A stretch of 64,000 bases of DNA from Calothrix sp. NIES-4105 (GTDB taxonomy: Bacteria; Cyanobacteriota; Cyanobacteriia; Cyanobacteriales; Nostocaceae). Positions within the stretch are counted from its first letter, which is position 1. Every line of letters starts with the position of its first letter. The notes beneath the pieces are model-generated. The model was not told the origin of the DNA. It made no database searches and saw nothing but the letters and a program-made list of their open reading frames with translations. The translations under genes and the position numbers were made by a program. Of this stretch, positions 1 through 9,250 are shown piece after piece. The stretch spans positions 6,399,614 through 6,463,613 of the forward strand of contig NZ_AP018290.1 of NCBI RefSeq assembly GCF_002368415.1, read 5' to 3'.

Positions 1-30
1 CTTTAAGAAGCCGGGAATCTAACACTTGAC

Positions 31-60
31 TTGACATTCCTTAATATAACTTTACATAAT
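31..60 (+). promoter_or_regulatory. possible sigma-70-type promoter
   Basis: TTGACA at 31-36 is followed after 18 bases by CATAAT at 55-60. This lies about 40 bases upstream of the first small gene. The match is by eye only; the -10 box is imperfect and AT-rich DNA yields such pairs by chance. Confidence 0.3.
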
Positions 61-98
61 ATATGAAGACCTAGATACTAAAGTTCAAAATCAAAAAT

Positions 99-293
99 AT
101 GACAAAGCATACCTTTAGTAATGATATTCAAGGTTTGGTTAATGCCCAAGACCTAGGTTATATCGTTTTTGACAAGCGTGAAGCCAAACGTGCCAATGGT
201 GCAAAACGGCGCCGTCGCTATGAAAATAGACTGCTTAATTATCAGACAGATAACTATTCTGAAAATTTAGGTTCATATTGCCTTCATCATTAA
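99..293 (+). CDS. small basic hypothetical protein
   Basis: A 64-residue protein that I do not recognise. Its middle (about residues 25-43) is very basic, with a run of lysines and arginines that includes KRRRRYENR, so nucleic-acid binding is possible but is only an inference. There is no signal peptide or membrane segment. It starts at an ATG after an AT-rich leader with a possible promoter at 31-60. The C-terminus is low in recognisable features. It could be a conserved cyanobacterial orphan or a chance frame. Confidence 0.5.
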   Translation: MTKHTFSNDIQGLVNAQDLGYIVFDKREAKRANGAKRRRRYENRLLNYQTDNYSENLGSYCLHH

Positions 294-407
294 ACCTTAT
301 GAACTTCATTAAGAATTGTAAACATTTAAAGCTAACTAGTGCTTGGTAACATGATGATTATGTTATAACGGCTACTACGAAAAGTCACAATTTTTGCACG
401 AGGTAAT

Positions 408-740
408 ATGACTCTGCGTCATTTGAAAGAGTCCATCAAAATCAAAGAGCATTGTACTGGTAGACTTGGAGAGCTACTAGATAAATGTTTTATACATATA
501 ATTACAGAACCAGAGTATCAAGAATGGGAATTAATAGCAGCCATATTTTTTCCAGACTCGATAGAAAGTGAACTTAACTCTTATCAAGCAGTTATTGAGG
601 AATTAAGCAATCAGTTAAAAATTTGGCTTGTGCTAGTAAGGGCAAGAGATGTTCTTGAAAGTAAGAGGCGAATTGCTTTGAATAGTGATAATTTAGAAGA
701 AAAAATTGTTTACCTTGAACTGCAAAGAATTGCCTCATAA
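408..740 (+). CDS. hypothetical protein
   Basis: A 110-residue protein, mostly helical in composition and charged, with no signal peptide. I do not recognise a family. It has a leucine-rich central helix (about residues 60-80) and an acidic, lysine-rich tail. A GAGGTAA sequence six bases upstream of the ATG can serve as a ribosome binding site. A hairpin follows about 10 bases after the stop, consistent with an independent transcription unit. No function is proposed. Confidence 0.6.
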   Translation: MTLRHLKESIKIKEHCTGRLGELLDKCFIHIITEPEYQEWELIAAIFFPDSIESELNSYQAVIEELSNQLKIWLVLVRARDVLESKRRIALNSDNLEEKIVYLELQRIAS

Positions 741-749
741 AATAATTAC

Positions 750-798
750 AGGACTTACGCATGAAAAACTAGAAACCAGGTTTCTTTGCGTAAGTTCT
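750..798. terminator. hairpin / dispersed repeat
   Basis: Arms AGGACTTACGCA (750-761) and TGCGTAAGTTCT (787-798) pair with one mismatch around a 25-base loop. It sits between two convergent genes and could terminate either. The sequence resembles short dispersed repeats common between cyanobacterial genes. Confidence 0.45.
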
Positions 799-838
799 TA
801 AATAATTCTTTTCAAATAATCTAAAGTTTAAAATTCGA

Positions 839-2437
839 CTAAAATTCAACAGGTACCAACATAGATGATTCAAAGGATAAAATTGTACGTGCGTTTTTGG
901 CGATAAATTGACGGTCATGGCTGATAAACACCATACCACCAGGAAAATCTTCGAGTAATTGCTCTAAAACTTCCAGCGACTCGATATCTAAATGGTTCGT
1001 AGGTTCGTCTAAAAACAGAAACTCAACTTTGGCAAGAATAGCACTAACAATTGCCGCGCGCATTAATTCTCCGTAACTTAGATTTGAAACTGGCTGCAAT
1101 ACTCTATCGCGTCGTAACTTGGCGGCGCCTAAAAACTGACGTACTATTGTTTCTTCAACTCCGTATATCATTAGATTATCAAGTAGAATTTCTGTTTGAA
1201 AATAATCTTGAATATTTTGGGGAAGGTAAAGCCATTTTACATAGTCATTACGAGATACAGTACCGCTATCTGGTTGCAGGCGCCCTAACAAGCATTTCAT
1301 CAATGTAGTTTTGCCGCTACCATTAGAGCCAATAATAGCCACTCGGTCATGTGTACTAACTTGCAGCGTTACATCTTCAAAGATTTTACGACTACCAAAC
1401 GTTTTAGATAAGTTTTTAGTTGAGAGCATTTCTCTACTAACAACTGTATAGTTAGCGAACGATAGATTTAACCTTTTTTCGACGAATGGCTTTTCGGCTT
1501 TAAGTTTATCCATCAAAAGCAGCTGTTTACGTTCTACTTCTTTACCACGTTTAGCTAAAGCAGCAGCGCGCGCACCTACAAACCCTTTATCTGCGGCGCC
1601 TATTTTTTCTTTTTCCTTGCGACCTGCCCAAACTTTCTTTCGTCTAGCTTCACGTTCAAGTTTATTGATTTTATCCTGAATTTCAATAGATAATTGTTGC
1701 CGACTTTGAAATTCTTGTTCAAGATGTGCTTGTACTTGAGAATAACCTCCTTGAACTAAAACACTTTCTCCGCGTTGAATACACAGAGTACGGTCAGCTA
1801 TCTTATCTACAAAAACTCGGTCATGGCTAACAATGATAAAAGAACGTCCTTTGTGTTTTTCTATGTTAATAACTTCTTCTAAGTAAAGCCGCATTGAAAT
1901 ATCAAGATGATTAGTAGGTTCATCTAAAATTAATAGCTGTGCTTCACTTAGAAACAGTCGCAGCAATGCAAAAATTCGCTTTTGCCCTTCAGAGAAGCAA
2001 TGTATTGAATTAAATAAATCATCTTTGTAAAAAGCAAATGACTCAAGAATCTTTTCAAGTTTAGCTTCCATCTCATATCCACCTGCTTCTATGTATTCGG
2101 TAATAGCATTAGCATATTCTATAGTTTCAGAATCACCAGAATATATTTTCTGATAATTTTGATAAATTTCTGGAAAATCAGAAAGTAGAAATTCCATCAC
2201 TGATTGATTTGAGTTAGGTGTATTTTGTGGTAGATAAGCGAAACTAAGACCTTTTTGACGCTGTATTTCCCCTCCTGTCGGCGCCATTATACCTGTAATA
2301 CACTTGAGTAACGTAGACTTACCTGCACCATTGGCGCCTGTAATAGCCAAAACTTCACCTACACTCAATCCAAATGATATATTTTGTAATACGGATTGCA
2401 AACCAAAGTTGACTTGCAGCGCTTTCACATGCAACAT
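839..2437 (-). CDS. ABC-F family ATPase
   Basis: The 532-residue protein has two ABC ATPase domains and no membrane segment, as in the ABC-F family (ribosome-associated ATPases such as EttA, Uup, or antibiotic-protection proteins). The first Walker A is GANGAGKST (34-42), with a FSEGQ signature and DEPTNHLD Walker B. A highly charged linker of about 80 residues (the ABC-F P-site tether region) leads to a second Walker A GSNGSGKTT, LSYGE signature and a second DEPTNHLD. The gene appears to be monocistronic and lies on the opposite strand to the preceding hypothetical. Family assignment is firm; whether it confers drug resistance or tunes translation cannot be decided from sequence. Confidence 0.93.
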   Translation of the reverse strand: MLHVKALQVNFGLQSVLQNISFGLSVGEVLAITGANGAGKSTLLKCITGIMAPTGGEIQRQKGLSFAYLPQNTPNSNQSVMEFLLSDFPEIYQNYQKIYSGDSETIEYANAITEYIEAGGYEMEAKLEKILESFAFYKDDLFNSIHCFSEGQKRIFALLRLFLSEAQLLILDEPTNHLDISMRLYLEEVINIEKHKGRSFIIVSHDRVFVDKIADRTLCIQRGESVLVQGGYSQVQAHLEQEFQSRQQLSIEIQDKINKLEREARRKKVWAGRKEKEKIGAADKGFVGARAAALAKRGKEVERKQLLLMDKLKAEKPFVEKRLNLSFANYTVVSREMLSTKNLSKTFGSRKIFEDVTLQVSTHDRVAIIGSNGSGKTTLMKCLLGRLQPDSGTVSRNDYVKWLYLPQNIQDYFQTEILLDNLMIYGVEETIVRQFLGAAKLRRDRVLQPVSNLSYGELMRAAIVSAILAKVEFLFLDEPTNHLDIESLEVLEQLLEDFPGGMVFISHDRQFIAKNARTILSFESSMLVPVEF

Positions 2438-3050
2438 AAATTATCCTCAATAGCGCAGAACTATTTTTTCTAAACTGTCATGTTATTTTTTTCTAAACTG
2501 TCATGCCTCACTACGTGAAGCATCTTACATATCGCAAACGCAGCAAAAATTTGTATACATTTCAAATTCCGCAAATACTATTTCGTTCAACCGTAAAATT
2601 ATTTATTTTGTAGAGACACACCTTTAACGGCGCCTAATACATCTCTACTTATCTACCTTTATCTACAAGTATTGTTTTTGCACAGCTAACTACTACCAAT
2701 TCATTGCAATGTGCTAATTGGCATAAGTGAATATAGATGAACTAATAGATAAAAGTAATTTTTAGTACTTCATTTTCTTACTGCTTACCAAATTACAACT
2801 GTTTGACTGTTTTGCAAGTCTTGGTGGCTTATATACACTACACTGTAGTATAACACCAGTTTTTCTGATTGCCTATAAAATTATATTCAATTGGCGCTTA
2901 GTTGATTCCGGAATTTTAGTTAATACTTTAGCAACGGATGATGAACGGATGTAACGGATAGATGATTTTAAATGACTATACTTTATTATAACGAATAGCT
3001 TATCCGCTATATCCGTTGCATCCGTTGCTAATTTATTTAGTTATTTTGTA
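2438..3050. other. 613-base gap with an inverted repeat
   Basis: No gene is recognised. An imperfect inverted repeat built from the unit AACGGATG occupies 2930-3030 (AGCAACGGATG near 2930, CATCCGTTGCT near 3020). The same word family recurs at 46373-46392, so it is probably a dispersed repeat, and it could terminate the DJ-1 gene that ends at 3051. Confidence 0.5.
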
Positions 3051-3737
3051 TTATATGTGTTGTGCTATCTGTTTGGAAGCTTCTAGAGATGCAGCGATTA
3101 ATTCTGACCCAGATTTTTGAACCATTGCTACGAGTTCTTCACCAGCAACTTCGGGTGAACCAGCGTTAAATGGTGGCGCCGGATTATATTCTAGAAGCAG
3201 TTGAATAAATTTAGCCGTATTTTCACCACATAATTGTGCAGTTACAACTAGCCCAAAATCAATACCTGCCGTAACACCTCCCCCAGTAATACGAGTTCTA
3301 TCAATTACAACTCGTTCCGTGCTAACTTCAACATCAAAGAGTGCTAAATTTTCACGGAATGCCCAGTGACATGCTGCTTTATAACCTTGCAACAAACCTG
3401 CGGCTGCTAGAATAAGTGACCCTGTACAAACGGATGTTACATATTTTATGGTTTGTGCGTGCGTTTGTAAAAACTCTAACACCTGTATATCACGCATCAT
3501 ATCTACTTGTCCCATTCCACCACCGGGAACACAAATAACATCAAGTTGCGGACATATATCAAAGGTTGTTGTAGGGGAAATTAAAAAACCTCCCATATCC
3601 TTTATTGGTTCTAATGTCTTCCACAGCAGATGTACAGTAGTATTGGGCAACATGCTAAAAACTTGTAATGGTGCTGTGACATCTAGTTGGGTAACGTCTG
3701 GATAAACAAGTAAGCCAATTTGTAACTGAGTCATCAT
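3051..3737 (-). CDS. DJ-1/PfpI family protein, isonitrile hydratase-like
   Basis: A 228-residue single-domain DJ-1/PfpI protein. The nucleophile-elbow cysteine is Cys104 in SVCTGSLIL, with the typical PGGG segment at about 71-74 and a CHWAF motif downstream. This arrangement resembles isonitrile hydratase (InhA) and the amidase-like domain of GlxA regulators more than the chaperone DJ-1. An AraC-family regulator lies 111 bases upstream on the same strand; in GlxA-type proteins the same two domains are fused, so a regulator/enzyme pair is likely. Substrate is unknown. Confidence 0.85.
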   Translation of the reverse strand: MMTQLQIGLLVYPDVTQLDVTAPLQVFSMLPNTTVHLLWKTLEPIKDMGGFLISPTTTFDICPQLDVICVPGGGMGQVDMMRDIQVLEFLQTHAQTIKYVTSVCTGSLILAAAGLLQGYKAACHWAFRENLALFDVEVSTERVVIDRTRITGGGVTAGIDFGLVVTAQLCGENTAKFIQLLLEYNPAPPFNAGSPEVAGEELVAMVQKSGSELIAASLEASKQIAQHI

Positions 3738-3848
3738 TGATTTGTATTTGTGCTTGAACTGGCTTCAGTCTAAGTAAATCTGAATATGAAAATCTTGTAT
3801 ATTTTTAAGATGGGTTTTGGTAGATTCTTGCTATATGGCGCCGTTATA

Positions 3849-4733
3849 TTAACGTATTGCTTTTGGAGTAACTCCAACTAAACGCTTAAAATGCTTATTT
3901 AAATGGCTTTGGTCAGTGAACCCAGATTGTAATGCAATGTCAGCAATTGATAAATTTGTGTGTTGCAGCAAAAATTTCGCACGTTGGACTCGCTGTTGAA
4001 TTAAATATTTATGCGGTGGTAAACCTGTTGATTGTTTAAACAATGTACAAAAATAGTACTGGCTTACTTCTATGAGTTTAGCTAAATCGCTAAGTTTAAT
4101 ATCTTGTTCTAAATGGCTATCTATATAATCAATCACTATGTGTAGCTTATTTTTTGCTAGCCCATCTTGATATTGCTTAATTATAGGTTGATACGTTGCA
4201 TATGCTTTTACTATATGAGTTGCAAGCATAGTAGCGGCAGAGTCTACGAAAAGCTTACCTGTATTGCTTCCTGTAACTATATCAGCTTGTAAAGCTAGAG
4301 CTATGTGTTGGATAATTGGGTCGATAATAGAAAATTGGGGAATAAGTTCGAGGCGCCGTTTTATTATGTCATCTGTTGCTTGTTCAAGGAATTGCGGGTC
4401 TAGACTCAGTAATAAAAATTTGCTTTGGGTTGTCCATGCCAAAGATTGAGTGATTTTGGCGGGAGTAAGTTGGATAATACCGTCATGTACTAGTTGGTGC
4501 TGGAATTTACCGTTTTTCCTCACTTCAAGGTGAAATTGGTTTTGAGCTATTGCAATAACATGATGTGATAGTACATGTTCAGGTGTTTCGTGTGGGGGAT
4601 GGTTGTACTGAGATAGATACAGTGATTGCCAGTCTGCTTGACTTGATATAGTTGCTCGATAAGGTAAAATTTGGGTTGAGTTGTTTTGGTCGCTTAGGTT
4701 AATAATAAGATTTTGATTGTATGTATTTAGCAT
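3849..4733 (-). CDS. AraC family transcriptional regulator
   Basis: A 294-residue regulator. The N-terminal two thirds form the AraC-binding/cupin-type sensor region, and residues about 195-294 hold the paired AraC helix-turn-helix motifs, ending in the conserved QSGFTDQSHLNKHFKRLVG segment and VTPKAIR. It probably controls the DJ-1/PfpI gene immediately downstream. A decayed second copy of this gene's 3' end lies at 5525-5611, pointing to a past duplication. The ligand is unknown. Confidence 0.9.
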   Translation of the reverse strand: MLNTYNQNLIINLSDQNNSTQILPYRATISSQADWQSLYLSQYNHPPHETPEHVLSHHVIAIAQNQFHLEVRKNGKFQHQLVHDGIIQLTPAKITQSLAWTTQSKFLLLSLDPQFLEQATDDIIKRRLELIPQFSIIDPIIQHIALALQADIVTGSNTGKLFVDSAATMLATHIVKAYATYQPIIKQYQDGLAKNKLHIVIDYIDSHLEQDIKLSDLAKLIEVSQYYFCTLFKQSTGLPPHKYLIQQRVQRAKFLLQHTNLSIADIALQSGFTDQSHLNKHFKRLVGVTPKAIR

Positions 4734-4864
4734 GGGATGCTTAGTAGGAAAGTTTCAACAGTGGCAACCTTCGGGAATGTTCCTCTAGTTCAAGTATTTC
4801 CCTGCCATTGCTTCTGTAGTATGATATTTATAGTTTATTAAATCAAATTCTAACAAAATTTAAC

Positions 4865-5158
4865 ATGGCTTTAAAAGAAATAATCAAAGAAAAGCGAGAA
4901 GAAATTCTCAGTATTGCACCTAAACATGGAGCTTATAACCTCAGAGTATTCGGTAGTGTCGCGAGAGGCGAAGAAACAGAACAAAGTGATATTGATTTTT
5001 TAATTGATTATGATTTGAACAAAATATCATCTTGGTTTCCAAGTGGATTAGTTCAAGATTTAGAGATTTTGTTAAATCGTCGAGTAGATGTAGTAACAAT
5101 TGATTCTTTACATGATTTAATTAAAGATAAAGTATTGAATGAAGCTATTGTATTATGA
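4865..5158 (+). CDS. mntA: MntA-type nucleotidyltransferase antitoxin
   Basis: A 97-residue minimal nucleotidyltransferase. The signature GSVARGE (30-36) followed by SDIDFLID (41-48) gives the GS-x-DxD catalytic motif. In the HepT/MntA (type VII) toxin-antitoxin system, MntA proteins neutralise the HEPN RNase HepT by adding AMP to it. The stop overlaps the ATG of the downstream hepT frame by four bases (ATGA), the usual translational coupling. The antitoxin is intact although the toxin is broken. Confidence 0.88.
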   Translation: MALKEIIKEKREEILSIAPKHGAYNLRVFGSVARGEETEQSDIDFLIDYDLNKISSWFPSGLVQDLEILLNRRVDVVTIDSLHDLIKDKVLNEAIVL

Positions 5159-5496
5159 AATAAGGTCGCGTCTATCTCATTCATATTCGTGATTGTATAA
5201 ATCGAATTAAGCAGTACACGCTTGAAGGCAAAGAAGTTTTTTTCAATGATATTAAAACTCAAGATGCTGTTTTGAGAAATATTTAGATTATGTGTGAATC
5301 TGTACAAAAGTTACCTAATGATTGGGAAAATGCCTACCCAGACATTGAATGGAATCGTATAGCTGGCTTCCGCAACAGATTGACCCATGAGTATCTGAAT
5401 GTTGACCTAGATATTGTTTGGAACGTAATCGAAAATTATTTACCAGGCTTAGAAGCTACAATTGAGGCAATGTCACAGCAATTTTGGGATTTATAA
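5155..5496 (+). pseudogene. hepT: HepT-like HEPN toxin, two nonsense codons
   Basis: The frame starting at the ATG at 5155 reads as a HEPN protein but contains TAA at 5161-5163 and TAG at 5284-5286. Between and after these stops the family features are preserved in one frame: HIRDCINRIKQYTLEG near the start, then the RNase motif RNRLTHEY (R-x4-H) near the end. The second stop is one change from the glutamine codon CAG. Only the last 68 residues have an intact downstream ATG (5290), and these keep the catalytic motif but lack the first helices. This is probably a dead toxin next to a live antitoxin. Confidence 0.85.
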
Positions 5497-5524
5497 TTTA
5501 GATTAATAAAATAATAGATTAATT

Positions 5525-5611
5525 TAGCGTATTGCTTTTGGAGTAACTCCAACCAAACGCTTAAAATGCGCGCTTTAAATGACTTTGGTCAGTAAATCCG
5601 CATTGTAATGC
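5525..5611 (-). pseudogene. relic of an AraC regulator 3' end
   Basis: About 85 bases closely match the last codons of the AraC gene at 3849-4733 (shared runs include GTATTGCTTTTGGAGTAACT and TTTGGTCAGT), with a small insertion of GCGC. Nothing else of the gene remains. It is a leftover of a duplicated AraC gene on the same strand as the intact copy. Confidence 0.85.
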
Positions 5612-5679
5612 AAGCAAACGTACTCCCATCTCCTCGTAGGTTCCGGGGTTGGGGGAGAGGTTTTTAATGTAAAAAACTA

Positions 5680-6798
5680 TTAAATACGACGTAACCAAGT
5701 AGCTTCTTCTAAGACTGCTTGAAGGGAAACTAAGTTATTTTTGTGAAACCAATGTTTGAAAGCTTTTATAATTTGACCTTTCTTGAGTGCTTGTAATCCA
5801 TCGCTAATGGAAACAGCGATATGTTGCATAACACTAGAGTCACGATAGCAGTCCATCATACAAGCTTGACAATTATCACGTACTTTTTGTGAACCATCAA
5901 ATTCTGTGATGTGACACATGGGTTTTTCCCAGTTATGGCATCTGTATAAGTTTAAATTCCAGTCTAAGTAAAAGAGTTTCCAACCTCCCAAGCAGCCAAT
6001 TTTCTCTGGCTCTTTACGTAAATGCCTCTGCATATCTTCAATTGAGGCAGTAGGATTTACTACATGAAATTCTTTTTTGAGTGTTTTGATTGCTTCAAAG
6101 CGTTCATGTAATTCTTCTTTCGTGTAATCTACTAAGTTGGAATCTGCATAACCAAGATAAGAAGATGCCAATGTTGTTAGAGGGTATGAAAAGGTAACGC
6201 TATCAAAACCTAGAGACTTTAAAAAAGGCGCCAATTCTTGGTAATTTTCGATTATCCGACTCATCGTCACCGAAGCGGTGCTGCCAATGTTGCGACTCTG
6301 AAAATAACTATTTGCTTCGCGAATACGATTACATACTCCTCGTAACCCTCGGTTCGCTTCATGCTTATCAACTTCGCTGGCATCAATTGATATAATGATA
6401 CTGTGCAAACCAGCATCAGCTAATCTCTTAATCCTTTCCTTTGTTAATAAAGAACCGTTTGTTACTAGTATTGGCGCCATTCCAATGCTGAAGGCATGAG
6501 CAATCATTTCATCTAATTGAGGGTGTAACATTGGTTCACCACCCACATATATCAAAAAATACACACCGTTGTTATAAAGAATAGATGCTGCTTTCTTAGC
6601 TTCTTCTAAAGTCACAAAATGCCTAGATTGACTCGGCATTTTATCTACAGCGAAGTTGCAAAATCCACAATGCGCGTTACAAGCACTAGTAATTGCAAAT
6701 TGGCATGTTGAAGGACCACCGTCTATTATTCCTTGCTGCGCCAATTGCCATAAAGAACGCTGTTTGTTAGAAGTAGCATTTGATACTAATTGATTCAT
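5680..6798 (-). CDS. radical SAM protein with C-terminal cysteine cluster
   Basis: A 372-residue radical SAM enzyme. The 4Fe-4S/SAM motif CNAHCGFC places cysteines at 40, 44 and 47, and YVGGEPMLHP is the usual GGEP motif. The C-terminal part has further cysteines (CLGGW, YRCHNW, PMCH, NCQACMMDC), suggesting a SPASM/twitch-like auxiliary cluster. The gene begins 13 bases after a phosphotransferase gene on the same strand, so the two are very likely co-transcribed. SPASM proteins often modify peptides, but no precursor peptide is obvious nearby. Related hopanoid- or cofactor-type enzymes are alternatives. The substrate is unknown. Confidence 0.88.
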   Translation of the reverse strand: MNQLVSNATSNKQRSLWQLAQQGIIDGGPSTCQFAITSACNAHCGFCNFAVDKMPSQSRHFVTLEEAKKAASILYNNGVYFLIYVGGEPMLHPQLDEMIAHAFSIGMAPILVTNGSLLTKERIKRLADAGLHSIIISIDASEVDKHEANRGLRGVCNRIREANSYFQSRNIGSTASVTMSRIIENYQELAPFLKSLGFDSVTFSYPLTTLASSYLGYADSNLVDYTKEELHERFEAIKTLKKEFHVVNPTASIEDMQRHLRKEPEKIGCLGGWKLFYLDWNLNLYRCHNWEKPMCHITEFDGSQKVRDNCQACMMDCYRDSSVMQHIAVSISDGLQALKKGQIIKAFKHWFHKNNLVSLQAVLEEATWLRRI

Positions 6799-6811
6799 AT
6801 AATATTTTAAA

Positions 6812-7483
6812 TTAAATTAAATGGATTGTTGTCCAATTGAATGCTGCCACCGCCCATTTTACCATGCAGCGTTTTTGGCGCCTGTGTCCTTCTTCTATCA
6901 AAATACTCTGCCGCTTGCTCATTACTTCAATTAACAAGTCCATGTCAGATATACCATAAGCTTCTGCAAATACTACTAATCTTCGCTTTTGGTCGTCTGC
7001 GCTGATTTCTTCATTGCCGATATCTAACCATAGCCATGCTGCATAAGCTAGATCAAAGATTCGTGTCCCCGGCGCCGCCATATCAAAGTCTATAATTGAG
7101 GTTGGAATGCCATCTATAAATACAAAGTTACATGGCGATAAATCGTTGTGACAAATTACTTCTTCATTTAGAGCTAGTTCGCAACCCTGTGTAGCATCGT
7201 GAAACCGTCGAATAATCAGTGCTGCAGCGACTAACTGCTCATTTGAGTAGTATTCTAGGTTTGATGGTACGTGACCTTCGATAAAGGTTATAATTTCTCT
7301 TCCTTGTTCGTCGATACCTAGAAAACGCGGTGATGCGTCAAAGTTAATATTTTCTAGATACTGCAAGAACTTATGAACAAAAGTACTGTTACTATTAAGT
7401 GGGCGCCGAACAGTATTTTCTATACGAACGATGCTGCCAAGATTCGTTTTGCCACCTGTTAAAAGAATTTCTTGTAGTTGCAT
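6812..7483 (-). CDS. aminoglycoside/choline kinase-like phosphotransferase
   Basis: A 223-residue protein of the APH/choline kinase fold. It has the catalytic loop CHNDLSPCNFVF (HxDxxxxN) and a metal-binding IDFDMA motif about 20 residues later, followed by RIFDLAYAAWLW as in APH domains. It is short for the family (usually 260-300 residues) and lacks much of the N-terminal lobe, though the ATP loop region around residue 15 is present. It lies directly upstream of the radical SAM gene. It probably phosphorylates a small molecule; resistance to an aminoglycoside is not implied. Confidence 0.82.
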   Translation of the reverse strand: MQLQEILLTGGKTNLGSIVRIENTVRRPLNSNSTFVHKFLQYLENINFDASPRFLGIDEQGREIITFIEGHVPSNLEYYSNEQLVAAALIIRRFHDATQGCELALNEEVICHNDLSPCNFVFIDGIPTSIIDFDMAAPGTRIFDLAYAAWLWLDIGNEEISADDQKRRLVVFAEAYGISDMDLLIEVMSKRQSILIEEGHRRQKRCMVKWAVAAFNWTTIHLI

Positions 7484-7546
7484 AATAAAGCTATACGTAG
7501 CGTATTATATAAATAGTAATAGAAAATAATAACTATATTAATTAAG

Positions 7547-8143
7547 ATGGATGAGACAAAATCAAGCAAGCGTTCAGGAAGACCACGCTCTCTTGCCTCA
7601 AAAGAAGCCATATTGAATACAACATGGAAGTTGCTACAAGCTGGAACGGTAAAAGATTTATCGATAGAGGCAATAGCAAGGGAAGCAGGAGTTGGAAAGA
7701 CAACTATCTATCGTTGGTGGTCAAGTAAAGCAGCGGTGATAGTCGATGCTTTTATGGCACAAGTAGAACCTGAAATTCCATCGATAGAGACTGAATCAGC
7801 AGTTATAGCGTTAAAAGAGCAGATAACAGCCCTCGCTAAAGCTTTTACAGGTGATAATGGTCGAATTGTCGCCGAAATTATCGCAGAGGGACAATCTTCA
7901 AGCGAAGCACTAAAGAGTTTTCGAGACAGGTTTATACTTCCAAGACGCGAAGCTGCTTTATCTGTAATTGAGAAAGGTATCAAATTGGGTGAGTTTGATG
8001 AGTCACTCAACCCCGAACTCGCTTTAGATGTAAGTTATGGTTCACTTTATTATCGGTTGATGGTTGGACATTTACCTATAGATGAGGATTTTGCCGAACA
8101 TCTACCCGATGTCGTGATCAAAGGTTTAATGAAAAGAAATTAA
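7547..8143 (+). CDS. TetR family transcriptional regulator
   Basis: A 198-residue TetR regulator. The helix-turn-helix is at about residues 20-65 (SIEAIAREAGVGKTTIYRWW is the recognition region), followed by an all-helical ligand domain that resembles the TetR C-terminal domain found with YRWW-type members. It is divergent from the phosphotransferase gene, with about 60 bases between starts, and is followed at 41 bases by a DsbA-like gene. It may therefore control either unit. The ligand is unknown. Confidence 0.9.
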   Translation: MDETKSSKRSGRPRSLASKEAILNTTWKLLQAGTVKDLSIEAIAREAGVGKTTIYRWWSSKAAVIVDAFMAQVEPEIPSIETESAVIALKEQITALAKAFTGDNGRIVAEIIAEGQSSSEALKSFRDRFILPRREAALSVIEKGIKLGEFDESLNPELALDVSYGSLYYRLMVGHLPIDEDFAEHLPDVVIKGLMKRN

Positions 8144-8183
8144 GCGTTTATATTAGTAAAGTTGTCAAAGGAAAATTGTAACT

Positions 8184-8918
8184 ATGAGCAATTTTATCCA
8201 AACCAGGGTACTGACCATTCTAGCAGTTCTACTAATTTGCTTTACTGCATTTTTTTGGGCGCCACCAGTTCAAGCAGCGAGTCGTTTAGAAGAACAAGTT
8301 CTAAAAATCATCCGCGAACATCCAGAAGCGCTAATCGAATCAGTACAAAAATATCAAGTAGAACAGCAAACACAACTTCAGCAAACGCGACAAGCATTTT
8401 TGCAAGACTTAAAAATCAATCCCCAACAGATAATAGGAGAGTCTCCCGTTACTGGAAACACAGAATCTAAAGCCATATTAGTAGAATTTTCGGATTTTCA
8501 ATGTCCTTACTGTGCAGAAGCGCATAAAACATTGAAAAATCTACTAGCAAAATATCCAGATAAATTCACATTAGTTTACAAACATTTTCCTCTACCCAAT
8601 ACACATCCCCAAGCAGTAGCAGCAGCACAAGCAGCATGGGCAGCACAGCAACAAGGTAAATTCTGGGAATATGAAGATGCACTGTTCACAAATCAAAAGA
8701 AACTTGGTGAAGACTTCTATGTAGAGACAGCAAAAAATCTAAATTTAGATTTAGATAAATTTGCCCAAGATAGAGCCATTGCTAATAACACAATTAGAAA
8801 AGACGTTTTATTAGCAACACAGCTAGGAGTCAACGGAACACCATTCTTCGTACTTAACACCGACACCTACTCAGGTGGAATAGAACTATCAGAAATCGAA
8901 AACAGAATTAAAAGCTAA
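8184..8918 (+). CDS. DsbA/BdbD-like thiol-disulfide oxidoreductase, exported
   Basis: A 244-residue protein with an N-terminal signal peptide (hydrophobic residues 8-25, cleavage probably after VQAA near 32). A short coiled region precedes a thioredoxin fold of the DsbA family: the active site is CPYC at 107-110 and the cis-proline loop is GTPFF near 218. It should act outside the cytoplasmic membrane, introducing or shuffling disulfides. An overlapping frame at 8162-8470 has no coding support. It is the second gene after the TetR regulator and may be co-regulated with it. Confidence 0.9.
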   Translation: MSNFIQTRVLTILAVLLICFTAFFWAPPVQAASRLEEQVLKIIREHPEALIESVQKYQVEQQTQLQQTRQAFLQDLKINPQQIIGESPVTGNTESKAILVEFSDFQCPYCAEAHKTLKNLLAKYPDKFTLVYKHFPLPNTHPQAVAAAQAAWAAQQQGKFWEYEDALFTNQKKLGEDFYVETAKNLNLDLDKFAQDRAIANNTIRKDVLLATQLGVNGTPFFVLNTDTYSGGIELSEIENRIKS

Positions 8919-9250
8919 AATACATATCTTGTGGAACGGGCGTCCTCGCCCGTGCGTGCCTCCTTCTTTTCTTCCTTTGTGTCCTTTGTGCCTTTGTGGT
9001 TCGTTATAGAGATTTAATTTTTCACTTCGCAGTTAGGAATGCTATAGACGAATGAGTAGAAATTGTTCGGGTTGTTGGTGGATATCAAGATTTGAAGGGA
9101 CTTTTCTTAGATGATGAGTAATAGCTATAAATAATTAAATTTGTAACCAATTGATATCTTGTGGGATGGGCTTTAAGAATGCTCCGTCCTTTATTTATTT
9201 ATATAGAGGCGGCTGGGGACAGCCGCTCCACAAGAAAAATTACTAATATA
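8919..9250. repeat. gene-free stretch with dispersed repeats
   Basis: Two copies of a CTTGTGG(A/G)A(C/T)GGGC dispersed element lie here (8929 and 9160), with an inverted-type match CGGCTGGGGACAGCCGCT near 9209. A CCTTTGTGTCCTTTGTG word at about 8975 recurs near 43921. No coding sequence is recognised. Confidence 0.6.

Noticed and set aside
8162-8470. Overlapping frame rich in serine and threonine
   Set aside because: It is out of frame with the DsbA-like gene, which has a signal peptide and catalytic motifs in its own frame.
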